Source of the DNA: Micromonospora phaseoli
GTDB lineage: Bacteria; Actinomycetota; Actinomycetes; Mycobacteriales; Micromonosporaceae
Assembly: GCF_900109115.1 (NCBI RefSeq)
Contig: NZ_FNYV01000013.1
Coordinates: 1 to 64,000 of the forward strand
Length of the DNA stretch: 64,000 nucleotides
Direction of reading: 5' to 3'
Shown here in pieces: positions 47,270 to 55,198 of this stretch. Position 1 is the first letter of the stretch. Every line of letters starts with the position of its first letter. The notes under the pieces are model-generated. The model made no database searches. It saw only the letters and a list, made by a program, of their open reading frames with translations, and was not told the origin of the DNA. A program made the position numbers and the translations under genes.

Positions 47270-48448
47270 TCAGGTGCACTCGCCGGTGCCGACGCCCCGG
47301 GTACGCTCCGCGCCGGCCAGCGCGACCGGTCGGGCCTCGGCAGCGGTGACCGCGAAGCCGGTGTTCGGGTCGTCGGCCGCCGCCGCGAAGATCACCCCGA
47401 GCACCAGGCCGTTCGAGGAGACCAGCGGCCCGCCGGAGTTGCCGCTGCGGACCAGCGCCCGGATCGTGTAGATCTCCCGGTTCACGCTTCCGGAGGAGTA
47501 GATGTCCGGCCCTTCGATCCGGTCGACGTCCCGCACCCGCGCCGACTGGGCGTTGTACGGCCCGTCCAGCGGGAACCCGAGCACGATGGCGTCCGCGCCG
47601 GTGGCGGCGTTGCCGGCGGCGAACCGCATCGACGGGCCGGGCAGCCCGGGCACGTAGAGCACCGCCAGGTCCCGGTCCGGGTCGTAGACGACCACCTCGC
47701 CCTCGTACCGGTCGCCGCGCAGCTCCACCGCCACCGAGCGGGTGCCGGCGACCACGTGCGCGTTGGTCATCACCCGGTCGTCGGCGTACACGAAGCCGGA
47801 GCCCTCGATCCGCCGGGAACAGCTCGGCGCGGAGCCGAGCACCTTGACCACCGAGCGTTGGCCGCTGGACACCACCGCCGAGCCCGCCAGTGCGGGGTCG
47901 GGCGGCTCCACCTGCCGGGCCTGGGTGCGGCGCAGCCCGTCGAAGACGTCCGGGAAGCCGTTGGTGTCCACGGTGTCCCGCAGTGCGGTGGAGAGCTGCT
48001 GGGCCTGGTCGGGCATGACCCGGTCCACCACATTGAGCAGCGCGCTGCTCTTTACGGAGGCGGCGAGCCAGGGCAGTGAGGAGGAGCCGAGCGGCACCGC
48101 GACCAGCCAGGCGACCAGGAGCACCGCGAAGAGCGAGACGAATGCGCCGCCGACGTCGTCGGCTCGTCGCCCCACGTCACTGTTGATGGTGCGGCGCAGG
48201 TGGGAGCCGAGCCAGCCGGCGAGCGCCTGACCCACCACGGCCAGGCCGAAGATGGCGACCAGAGAGATCAGCACCCGGGTTCCGCCGTCCACGAACTGCT
48301 GGGCGAAGAGCGGCCCGACCTGGAGGCCGATCAGGGCGCCCAGGAAGAACCCGGAGAACGAGAGCACCCCGATGACGAATCCCTGTCGGTATCCGCTGAC
48401 CGCGAACACGAGCATGAGCAACAGCAGTACGAGATCCACGGCCGACAC
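47270..48448 (-). CDS. marP: Acid-resistance periplasmic serine protease MarP family
   Basis: MarP is a membrane serine protease needed for acid and oxidative stress survival in M. tuberculosis, acting on the wall hydrolase RipA. The 392 residues comprise a CvpA-like domain with four membrane helices (1-130), then a chymotrypsin-like protease with His231 (TNAHVV), Asp260 (DRDLAV) and Ser338 (SGNSGGPL). Cys210 and Cys391 are placed to form the disulfide known to stabilise MarP. It follows the Nudix gene, keeping the nth-thioredoxin-Nudix-marP order of M. tuberculosis Rv3674c-Rv3671c. Confidence 0.94.
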   Translation of the reverse strand: MSAVDLVLLLLMLVFAVSGYRQGFVIGVLSFSGFFLGALIGLQVGPLFAQQFVDGGTRVLISLVAIFGLAVVGQALAGWLGSHLRRTINSDVGRRADDVGGAFVSLFAVLLVAWLVAVPLGSSSLPWLAASVKSSALLNVVDRVMPDQAQQLSTALRDTVDTNGFPDVFDGLRRTQARQVEPPDPALAGSAVVSSGQRSVVKVLGSAPSCSRRIEGSGFVYADDRVMTNAHVVAGTRSVAVELRGDRYEGEVVVYDPDRDLAVLYVPGLPGPSMRFAAGNAATGADAIVLGFPLDGPYNAQSARVRDVDRIEGPDIYSSGSVNREIYTIRALVRSGNSGGPLVSSNGLVLGVIFAAAADDPNTGFAVTAAEARPVALAGAERTRGVGTGECT

Positions 48449-48511
48449 GGCTCAAGCGTACGGGCCCGGAGCTCGTGGAATGACGATCGCTTGCGGAAGG
48501 TGACGGTCAGA

Positions 48512-49228
48512 TCAGCGCAGGGCGCTCTCGTCGACGCCGTCCGTGCCGGCCGACGGGGCGGGCCACGCACCGATCGGCGGAAGATCGACCAGCCGGCCGG
48601 TGGGCCACGGCCGGCTCCAGCCGCCCATCTCCAACAGCGCGGCCAGCACCCCGGCGGTGAATCCCCAGACGAGCATCCCGCGTACGGAGAAGGCCGGCCC
48701 CACCCAGCCGCTGGGGTGGCGTACCCGCACCCGGTTCTCCGGCTCGACCAGCTCGGCGATCGGCAGGCGGGCGACGTGCGCGACCTCGGCCGGCTCCCGC
48801 GAATCCACCGGGTGCGGCGCGTGCCACCAGGCGAGCACCGGCGTCACCACGAACTCGCTGACCGGGATCCACAGCCTCGGCAGCTGTGCCAGCAGGGTGA
48901 CGCTGGCCGGGTCGAGACCGACCTCCTCGTTCGCCTCCCGTAGCGCCGTCGCGGCGACGTCGGCGTCCTCCGGGTCGGCGGCACCACCGGGGAACGCCGG
49001 CTGGCCGGCGTGGTTACGCAGCGTGGCGGCCCGCTGGAGGACCAGCACGTCCGGGCCGGTGACGGCGTCCTCACCGAGCAACACCAGCACCGCGCTCTCC
49101 CGGCCACCGCGCTCGGGCGTACGCAGCTGGGTGAAATCCTCGGTCCGGGCGGTGCCGAGCCGCCCCAGCAGTGGCTGCAGCCAATCCGGCGGCGGCTGAT
49201 GGTGGTTCGCTCGCTGATGATCGTTCAC
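48512..49228 (-). CDS. Nudix hydrolase, CoA pyrophosphatase type
   Basis: The 238-residue protein has the Nudix box from GGAADPEDADVAATALREA to NEEVGL (about 80-105), preceded by RNHAGQPAFPG, a UPF0035/NudL (CoA pyrophosphatase) signature. It would split CoA or related nucleotides. The remainder (WIPVSEFVVTPVLAWW) is family-typical. Located between the thioredoxin-like gene and marP as in M. tuberculosis (Rv3672c). The last 25 residues are variable. Confidence 0.9.
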   Translation of the reverse strand: MNDHQRANHHQPPPDWLQPLLGRLGTARTEDFTQLRTPERGGRESAVLVLLGEDAVTGPDVLVLQRAATLRNHAGQPAFPGGAADPEDADVAATALREANEEVGLDPASVTLLAQLPRLWIPVSEFVVTPVLAWWHAPHPVDSREPAEVAHVARLPIAELVEPENRVRVRHPSGWVGPAFSVRGMLVWGFTAGVLAALLEMGGWSRPWPTGRLVDLPPIGAWPAPSAGTDGVDESALR

Positions 49229-49238
49229 TGGCGCTCGC

Positions 49239-49841
49239 TCACGCCGGTACCGAGATGTCGAGGTGCTGCTGGACGAGCCCGGACAGGCGGGTGTCGTCCA
49301 GCGCGCCGGAGCTGTCGATGTGCCGGATGCCGCCCTGGGCGTCCACGAAGATGGTCAGCGGCACCGCGTTGCGACGCAGCGCCCGCTGCATCGCCTCACC
49401 CTGGTCGAACAGCATCGGGAAACGTACGTCGAAGTCCTCGCCGATCGACTGGGCGGCGCTGCGGCTGTCCCGGCTGTTCACCCCGATCACCCGCAACTGC
49501 CCTTCGGCGCGTTCGCTGAGCCGCTGGAAGGCGGGCAGTTCCTTGCGGCAGGGCGGGCACCAGGAGGCCCAGACGTTGATCACAGCAGGCCCGGGTATGT
49601 CTCGCAGCGAGACCGGTGCGCCGCCGGTGAAGCAGGTGAGGGTGAGTTCTGGTAGGGGGTCACCCGCCGCGTCGTCGGTGCCGGCCGGGCCGCCGGTCAG
49701 GCCGGCGCAGTCCTGGAACGGCGACGGCCGGGCGGCGACCGCGTCCTGCCGGTTCGGCGCTGGTGTCTCGGTGTCAGCGGTGCAGGCCGTCGTGGTCAGT
49801 AGCAGCAGCGGCAGGGTCAGCAGGGCGAGCCGGCGGATCAC
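49239..49841 (-). CDS. TlpA/ResA-like thioredoxin-fold lipoprotein
   Basis: GTG 49841 has GGAGG upstream and gives 200 residues. A signal sequence ends TTTAC (Cys20), suggesting a lipoprotein on the outer membrane face. The thioredoxin fold shows WASWCPPCRKE (active-site CPPC, 95-98), IGVNSRDS and the cis-proline region NAVPLTIFVDAQG. It likely reduces or exchanges disulfides outside the cell; MarP, which needs a disulfide, is encoded close by. It starts within the nth stop (GTGA overlap). Homologous in position to Rv3673c. Confidence 0.92.
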   Translation of the reverse strand: MIRRLALLTLPLLLLTTTACTADTETPAPNRQDAVAARPSPFQDCAGLTGGPAGTDDAAGDPLPELTLTCFTGGAPVSLRDIPGPAVINVWASWCPPCRKELPAFQRLSERAEGQLRVIGVNSRDSRSAAQSIGEDFDVRFPMLFDQGEAMQRALRRNAVPLTIFVDAQGGIRHIDSSGALDDTRLSGLVQQHLDISVPA

Positions 49842-50617
49842 GGCGCCTCCGCCCGGATCGCCTGCACCGGGACCAGTACGGGATCGACTCCGGCGGCGGC
49901 CGCGAGGTCGCGGGCCCGGGGGCCCTTGAGCAGCCTCGCCGCGGCGGCCGGCTCCGTCGGCCCGGTGCCGTACGACGGGCAGAGCTGGGTCAGCGTGCAC
50001 GCCCCGCAGGCGGGCTTGCGGGCGTGGCAGACCCGGCGGCCGTGAAAGATGATCCGGTGCGACAGCATGGTCCAGTCGCGCTTCGGGAACATCGCCCCGA
50101 TCGCATGCTCGATCTTGACCGGGTCGCTCTCGGCGGTCAGCCGCCAACGGTGCACCAGCCGTTGGAAGTGGGTGTCGACGGTGATGCCGGGCACGTCGAA
50201 GGCGTTGCCGAGGATGACGTTGGCGGTCTTGCGCCCGATCCCGGGCAACGTGACCAGGTCGGCCAGCCGGCCGGGGACCTGGCCGTCGTACCGCTCGACG
50301 AGGGCCTGACCGAGGTGGATCAGAGAGTTGGTCTTGTTGCGGTAGAAGCCGGTCGGCCGGATCATCTCCTCCATCTCGCCGCGATCCGCCCCGGCGTAGT
50401 CGGCGGCGGTCGGATAGCGGGCGAAGAGCTTCGGGGTGACCTCGTTGACCTTCTTGTCCGTGCACTGGGCCGAGAGGATGGTGGCGACGGCGAGCTCCAG
50501 CGCGTTGCGGTGGTCCAGTTCACAGTGCGCGTCGGGATGCGTCTCGGTCAGCGCGCGGCCGATCCGCCGCGCCCGACGCGTACGACCCAGGTCGGTCTCG
50601 GTGGCGCTTCTGGTCAC
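49838..50617 (-). CDS. nth: Endonuclease III
   Basis: Nth removes oxidised pyrimidines and nicks the abasic site. The 259-residue protein has the helix-hairpin-helix LPGIGRKTANVIL with catalytic Lys130, Asp148 in VDTHFQRL, and four cysteines Cys197, Cys204, Cys207 and Cys213 (C-x6-C-x2-C-x5-C) for the iron-sulfur cluster. LSAQCTDKKVNEVTP is also diagnostic. The GTG start at 50617 has a weak ribosome binding site. The tail after the cluster (about 40 residues) is longer than in E. coli, as in other actinobacteria. Confidence 0.95.
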   Translation of the reverse strand: MTRSATETDLGRTRRARRIGRALTETHPDAHCELDHRNALELAVATILSAQCTDKKVNEVTPKLFARYPTAADYAGADRGEMEEMIRPTGFYRNKTNSLIHLGQALVERYDGQVPGRLADLVTLPGIGRKTANVILGNAFDVPGITVDTHFQRLVHRWRLTAESDPVKIEHAIGAMFPKRDWTMLSHRIIFHGRRVCHARKPACGACTLTQLCPSYGTGPTEPAAAARLLKGPRARDLAAAAGVDPVLVPVQAIRAEAP

Positions 50618-50688
50618 AACGGCCAGCCTACGTCGCCGGGGTGACTCTCTTGCGGCCCCTGCCCGCCGGCAGCGGCTGGAGCGGGCGC

Positions 50689-51837
50689 TCAGTCCGCGGC
50701 CGGCAGGTTGATCTTTCCGGAGTCGGTGAACCGGGCACCGGTCTCCGGGAAGTCCAGCTCGGTGAGGTCCCGGAGCAGTCCGAGGCCCCGGTCGTCGGGA
50801 TCCATCACCGGCTTGCGGACGCCGTCCATGTAGGTGGAGGCGAAAGAGCCACCCGCGTAGGTGCCGTCCGCTTCGAGCGACACCTTGAGGACCCCACCCC
50901 AGCCGAGGCGGCCGTTGTTGCTCAGCGAGTTGCCGCCGCCGGCGAAGTTGCCCAGGCTGTACGCGATCAGCCGGCCCTTGTAGAACTCCATGCCGCGCAG
51001 CACGTGCGGTCCGTGGCCGACGATCAGGTCGGCACCTGAGTCGATCATCGCGCGGGAGAACTTGATCGGGTCGCCCCGGTTCTCGCCGAGGAACATCTCG
51101 GTGCCCGGGCGTACCCGGGTCATCTCCGACCCTTCGGCCCCCATGTGCACCTGCACCACGACGATGTCGGCCAGGTCGGCGGCCTTCTCGATCACCTTCT
51201 TGGCGGCCGGGATGTCGACCAGGCTGTTCGACCAGCGGTACGACGAGAAGCCGGCGACGGCGACCTTGACGCCCTTGACCTCGACCACCGTGATCTGGTC
51301 GGGCGCGCCGGTGTGTGCGAGATCGTGCTCCTCCAGCGCCTTCTGGGTGTTTTCGTACCCCTTCGGCCCGAAGTCGTAGCCGTGGTTGTTGGCCTGGTTC
51401 AGCAGGTCGAATCCGGCGTCGGCGAGATGTGCGGCGTACTCCGGCGGGGCCCGGAACTGGAAGCAGCGGGTGGAGTTGGCCCCGCACTTGCCGGTGCCGG
51501 TGTCCACCGTCAACGGCTCTTCCAGGTTGCCCATCACCAGGTCGGCGGCGAGCGCCTTCTTGACCGAGTCGAAGAAGCCCTTGCCGTTGTTGGGCGGCAG
51601 CCGGTTGGGGGCCATGGCCATGACGATGTCGCCGGTGGCGGAGAGCGAGATCTTCTTGACCTCGGGGGCGCTCGATTCGACTGGCGCGCCCGTGTCACCG
51701 CCGCCCGCGCCGGCTTGCCAGATCGGGCCCTCGTCGGTCGTGGCACAGCCGGCGAGCAGGATGGCGGCGAGCAGCGCGGCGAGCGCGGCCACAGCGTGGC
51801 GGCGCGGTCGGGACGCGAGGGGGGCGCGAGCGTACAT
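50689..51837 (-). CDS. CapA-family (PgsA-like) lipoprotein
   Basis: The 382-residue protein has a lipoprotein signal (ALLAAILLAGC) and a CapA/poly-gamma-glutamate-type metallophosphatase-like domain: LSATGDIVM, LVMGNLEEPLT, DLLNQANNHGYDFG, VVVQVHMGAE, IVGHGPHVLRGMEFYKGRLIAYSLGNFAG. Conserved Asp, Asn and His residues resemble calcineurin-like metal ligands. CapA members are linked to poly-gamma-glutamate capsule synthesis, but no capBC genes are nearby, so that role is doubtful here. It and cbiZ sit between nth and crp. Confidence 0.88.
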   Translation of the reverse strand: MYARAPLASRPRRHAVAALAALLAAILLAGCATTDEGPIWQAGAGGGDTGAPVESSAPEVKKISLSATGDIVMAMAPNRLPPNNGKGFFDSVKKALAADLVMGNLEEPLTVDTGTGKCGANSTRCFQFRAPPEYAAHLADAGFDLLNQANNHGYDFGPKGYENTQKALEEHDLAHTGAPDQITVVEVKGVKVAVAGFSSYRWSNSLVDIPAAKKVIEKAADLADIVVVQVHMGAEGSEMTRVRPGTEMFLGENRGDPIKFSRAMIDSGADLIVGHGPHVLRGMEFYKGRLIAYSLGNFAGGGNSLSNNGRLGWGGVLKVSLEADGTYAGGSFASTYMDGVRKPVMDPDDRGLGLLRDLTELDFPETGARFTDSGKINLPAAD

Positions 51838-51895
51838 CGTGGGCGACCCTACCGTGCGGCAAACGCCAGGACGACGGCCAATCGGTCGGGGAGTT

Positions 51896-52558
51896 TCAGC
51901 TCCGAAGCCGATCCGACCATGGGACGACGGTGTCGACGCCGACCGCCAGCACGGCGGCGTGCACCGCTCTGGCCAGCGGCGCTCCCCAGGTGGAACGCGG
52001 CCCACCGTAGGCGTGGACCGGGCCGTCCGGGGGGCAGAGCACGACCACGGCGTCCGTCGGGGTGCCGGTGCCGGGGAGACCCAGCTCCGTGATCGCCTGG
52101 GTCTTCGCCTCGGTGGCCGTGGCCACCGCGTTGACCAGCGCCGCGTCGCCGAGCCGGGCCGGGACGTACGCCACGATGTTGACCGTGCCAACCGGCTGCG
52201 CGGCCGCGGCCACCGTGGGGGCGGCGGCGGGGATCGGGGTACCCAGGCCGACGGTGGCCCAGACCTGCACGCCGGTGTCGGTGCGGGCCACCACCTCGCC
52301 GACGTCGACACCGGTCAGCAGGCCCACCCCGGGTCCGTCGAGGCCGAGGTCCCGGGCCATGGCGGCGAGGTGCTCGGCGGGGTCGTCCCGGTCGTACGAC
52401 ATGGGCACCGTCGCGTTCAGCACCCACCGCCGTATGCCGATTCCGCCGCCCAGTGGTGCGGAGCTGACCGCCCGCAGCGATCGCCCGAAACGCCACATGA
52501 GCAGTGGGATGTCCCGTTCGCCCTCGCGGCGGGTGATCAGCAGCGGCTCGTTGCGCAC
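51896..52558 (-). CDS. cbiZ: Adenosylcobinamide amidohydrolase
   Basis: CbiZ cleaves the amide-linked lower part of cobinamides or certain cobamides, letting cells salvage and rebuild vitamin B12. The 220-residue protein has ARTDTGVQVWATVGLGTP, PVGTVNIVAYVPARLGDAAL, VATATEAKTQAITELGLPG and TGTPTDAVVVLCP, the blocks that define the family. No other cobamide gene or B12 riboswitch is visible nearby. It is divergent from crp across a 218-base region. Confidence 0.85.
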   Translation of the reverse strand: MRNEPLLITRREGERDIPLLMWRFGRSLRAVSSAPLGGGIGIRRWVLNATVPMSYDRDDPAEHLAAMARDLGLDGPGVGLLTGVDVGEVVARTDTGVQVWATVGLGTPIPAAAPTVAAAAQPVGTVNIVAYVPARLGDAALVNAVATATEAKTQAITELGLPGTGTPTDAVVVLCPPDGPVHAYGGPRSTWGAPLARAVHAAVLAVGVDTVVPWSDRLRS

Positions 52559-52776
52559 ATCGCGACCCTACGGCCGGGCCCGGACACGCCTGTACCCTGC
52601 CCGACCAGGCGCGCGATCCTAGTAGGCGTTCACAACGGGCACGTTACGCCCAACGATCAAGATTCCAGGGGTGGACCTCTGATTCCTGCTCACGTGCGCC
52701 TAGACTGGTCGGCGCGCGAGGGATCAGCGGACGGCGGACCCGGCCGATGGACGGCATGCGCAACCGGAGGTGCGCG

Positions 52777-53454
52777 ATGGACGAGGTACTGGCTCGCAGC
52801 GGGATCTTCCAGGGGGTTGACCCTGAGGCTGCCGAGGCGCTCGCCAAGGAGATGGAGACGATCGAGGTCCGCAAGGGCGAGGTCGTCTTCAACGAGGGCG
52901 AGCCTGGCGACAGTCTCTACATCCTCCTGTCCGGCAAGATCAAAGTTGGTCGCCGGGCGGCGGACGGACGGCAGAACCTGATCGCCGTGATGGGTCCGTC
53001 GGACATGGTCGGCGAGCTGTCGCTGTTCGACCCGGGTCCGCGTACGGCGACCGCCACCGCGGTCACCGACAGCCGGCTGGCCCGACTTCGTAAGCAGGCC
53101 CTGCGGCCGTGGCTGAACAACCGGCCGGAGATCGCCGAGCAGTTGCTGCGGGTACTCGCCCGCAGGCTGCGCCGGACCAACGACGCGCTGGCCGACCTGA
53201 TCTTCACCGACGTGCCCGGCCGCGTCGCCAAGAACCTGCTCCAGATGGCCGGCCGCTTCGGCACCCGCGACGGCGGGGTGCTGCGAGTGACGCACGACCT
53301 GACCCAGGAGGAGATCGCGCAGCTCGTCGGCGCCTCCCGGGAGACGGTCAACAAGGCGCTGGCGGACTTCGCCTCGCGCGGCTGGCTCCGGCTGGACGGC
53401 AAGAGCATCATCATCCTCGACCCGGAGCGCCTGGCCCGCCGCGCTCGGGTCTGA
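52777..53454 (+). CDS. crp: Crp/Fnr-family cAMP-responsive regulator
   Basis: ATG 52777 after GGAGG (52766-52770) gives 225 residues beginning MDEVLARSGIFQGVDPEA, almost the start of M. tuberculosis Crp (Rv3676, 224 residues). The cyclic-nucleotide domain has GEPGDSLYILLSGKIKVGRR and VGELSLFDPGPRTATATA (with the cAMP-binding Glu and Arg), and the helix-turn-helix is LTQEEIAQLVGASRETVNKAL (about 178-198). It is a global regulator of carbon and stress genes. It neighbours the nth-marP block, as in M. tuberculosis. Confidence 0.95.
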   Translation: MDEVLARSGIFQGVDPEAAEALAKEMETIEVRKGEVVFNEGEPGDSLYILLSGKIKVGRRAADGRQNLIAVMGPSDMVGELSLFDPGPRTATATAVTDSRLARLRKQALRPWLNNRPEIAEQLLRVLARRLRRTNDALADLIFTDVPGRVAKNLLQMAGRFGTRDGGVLRVTHDLTQEEIAQLVGASRETVNKALADFASRGWLRLDGKSIIILDPERLARRARV

Positions 53455-53540
53455 CCCGGTCCGTCCGGAGCGGGGCGCCTGCCGGGCGCTGCCCGGCGCG
53501 GGCGTCCAGCAGAGCCGGACAGCCCACGACGTCACGGCGA

Positions 53541-53607
53541 TTTGCTCTGCTTCAACCCAGGCAACAGTGCGCGGCCCAGACCGTCGCGCGGGTTGAAGCA
53601 GAGCAAA
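53541..53607. terminator. 18-bp perfect inverted repeat after crp
   Basis: TTTGCTCTGCTTCAACCC (53541-53558) and its exact reverse complement (53590-53607) flank a 31-base loop. It lies 86 bases after crp and 91 before the TetR gene. A long stem is consistent with a transcription terminator; its length and distinctive core could also mark a dispersed repeat element. Confidence 0.55.
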
Positions 53608-53661
53608 GACGCCAGCAGGGGTCTTTCCCTTCCAGCCCGGCCCTTCAGCCCGGCCCATAAA

Positions 53662-53675
53662 AGTCAGTCTTGACT
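53662..53675. promoter_or_regulatory. Candidate TetR operator
   Basis: AGTCA (53662-53666) and TGACT (53671-53675) form a palindrome with a 4-base spacer, in an AT-richer patch 24 bases before the TetR start. The overlapping TTGACT (53670-53675) could be a -35 element. TetR regulators commonly bind such sites at their own promoter; binding here is inferred. Confidence 0.35.
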
Positions 53676-53698
53676 GTTTGTTTTGTGCCCGGCAGGCT

Positions 53699-54340
53699 GT
53701 GCCCGTGCCCGCCGCATCGACCCGCGTCCCGCAGCAGGAACGCAGCCGCGCCACCCAGGCCCGGCTGCTGGAGGCGACCGTCGAGTGCCTGGTCCAGCAC
53801 GGCTGGTCCGGTACCACCACCACGGTCGTGGCGGCCCGGGCAGGCGTCTCCCGGGGTGCCCAGCTGCACCACTACCCGACCCGGACCGCCCTGGTCACCG
53901 CTGCCGTCGCGCACCTCACCGAACGCCGGGCGGAGGAGTTGCGCACCGAGGCCGAGGCGCTGCCGGCCGGCCCGAGCCGGCTGGACCGGGTGGTCGACCT
54001 ACTCGCCGCCGCCTTCACCGGACCGCTCTTCGTCGCCGCCCTCGAACTCTGGGTAGCCGCCCGCACCGACGCCGAACTGCGCGCCGCGCTGCTCCCGCTG
54101 GAAACCCGGGTCGGCCGCGAGATGCACCGGCTGACCGTCGAGCTGCTCGGCGTTGACGAGCGGCAGCCCGGCGTACGCGAGGCGGTGCAGGCGACCCTCG
54201 ACCTGCTGCGCGGCCTCGGCGTGGCCAACCTGCTCAATGACGACTCGGCCCGCCGCGCCGCCCTGCTGCACGCCTGGAAGCGCCAGTTCACCAACCTGCT
54301 CACCCCCGCCGACGACCCGCCCGGGAGCGAGCGGCACTGA
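53699..54340 (+). CDS. TetR-family regulator of the acyl-CoA catabolic operon
   Basis: GTG 53699 gives 213 residues; GTG 53705 is equally possible. The N-terminal helix-turn-helix shows QARLLEATVECLVQHGW, TTTTVVAARAGVSRGAQLHHY and PTRTALVTAAVAHL, classic TetR. The C-terminal ligand domain is Leu/Ala-rich. It is first in a seven-gene run with short gaps or overlaps, so it probably represses the operon until an acyl-CoA or terpenoid intermediate binds, as AtuR or LiuR-type regulators do (inference). Confidence 0.9.
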   Translation: MPVPAASTRVPQQERSRATQARLLEATVECLVQHGWSGTTTTVVAARAGVSRGAQLHHYPTRTALVTAAVAHLTERRAEELRTEAEALPAGPSRLDRVVDLLAAAFTGPLFVAALELWVAARTDAELRAALLPLETRVGREMHRLTVELLGVDERQPGVREAVQATLDLLRGLGVANLLNDDSARRAALLHAWKRQFTNLLTPADDPPGSERH

Positions 54341-54373
54341 CATCCTGACCGGTCCAACCCGCCCGGAGGCACC

Positions 54374-55198
54374 ATGGTCGACCTGACCGCACTGCTCACG
54401 GATCTGGCCGCCGAATCCGAGCAGCTCGACGCGCTCGTCGCGCCACTGCCACCACCGGACTGGGGCCGACCGACCCCGGCGGCCGGCTGGACGATCTCCC
54501 ATCAGATCGCCCACCTGGCCTGGACCGACCACGTGGCCCACCTCGCCGCGACCGACGCCGACGCGTTCTACGCCTCGGTCACCTCCGCCCCCGAGGTGTC
54601 CCGCCTGGTCGATGCGGGCGCGGAGGCGTTCCTCGCCCCGCCGGCCGCGCTGCTGGAGCGCTGGCGGGCCGGCCGCTCGACGCTTGCGGCGTCCCTTGCC
54701 GCAGTCCCGTCCGGGGAGAAGTTGCCGTGGTACGGCACCCGGATGTCTCCGGCCTCGATGGCGACCGCGCGGATCATGGAGACCTGGGCGCACGGCGAGG
54801 ATGTGGCCGACGCGCTCGGCGTTTCCCGCCCCGCCACCGCCCGACTTCGACACATCGCGTACCTGGGCTTCCGTACCCTCGGGCACGGTTTTGCCGCCCA
54901 CGGCCGGGCGGTGCCGACGACGCCGGCCCGGGTCGAGCTGGTGGCACCGACGGGCGACGGGGAGATCTGGGCCTTCGGGCCGCCGGACGCGACCGACCGG
55001 GTCATCGGCCCGGCGCGCGACTTCTGCCTGCTGGTGACCCAGCGCCGGCACCGCGCCGACCTCGCCCTGGTAGCTGACGGGCCGGTCGCCGACGAGTGGC
55101 TGGACGTGGCGCAGGTGTTCGCCGGCCCACCCGGCACCGGCCGTGCCCCACGGTCCGCCGCTGCCAGCGGCGACGACGACGCCAGGACGCCGGCATGA
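54374..55198 (+). CDS. TIGR03084-family (DinB/maleylpyruvate isomerase-like) protein
   Basis: The 274-residue protein starts after GGAGG with VDLTALLTDLAAESEQLDALV. It has the four-helix DinB-like features WTISHQIAHLAWTDHVAHLA, PWYGTRMSPASMATARIMETWAHGEDVADAL and FRTLGHGFAAHGR, whose histidines could bind a metal as in mycothiol-dependent isomerases. Members commonly sit in actinobacterial acyl-CoA catabolic operons. The reaction is unknown. Its stop overlaps the AtuA start by four bases. Confidence 0.85.
   Translation: MVDLTALLTDLAAESEQLDALVAPLPPPDWGRPTPAAGWTISHQIAHLAWTDHVAHLAATDADAFYASVTSAPEVSRLVDAGAEAFLAPPAALLERWRAGRSTLAASLAAVPSGEKLPWYGTRMSPASMATARIMETWAHGEDVADALGVSRPATARLRHIAYLGFRTLGHGFAAHGRAVPTTPARVELVAPTGDGEIWAFGPPDATDRVIGPARDFCLLVTQRRHRADLALVADGPVADEWLDVAQVFAGPPGTGRAPRSAAASGDDDARTPA

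Noticed and set aside
50689..51837. Poly-gamma-glutamate capsule synthesis locus
   Set aside because: CapA-like protein alone, without capB or capC; the gamma-glutamyltransferase is 16 kb away.
52559..52776. B12 riboswitch upstream of cbiZ
   Set aside because: No B12-box-like sequence could be seen on the minus strand.
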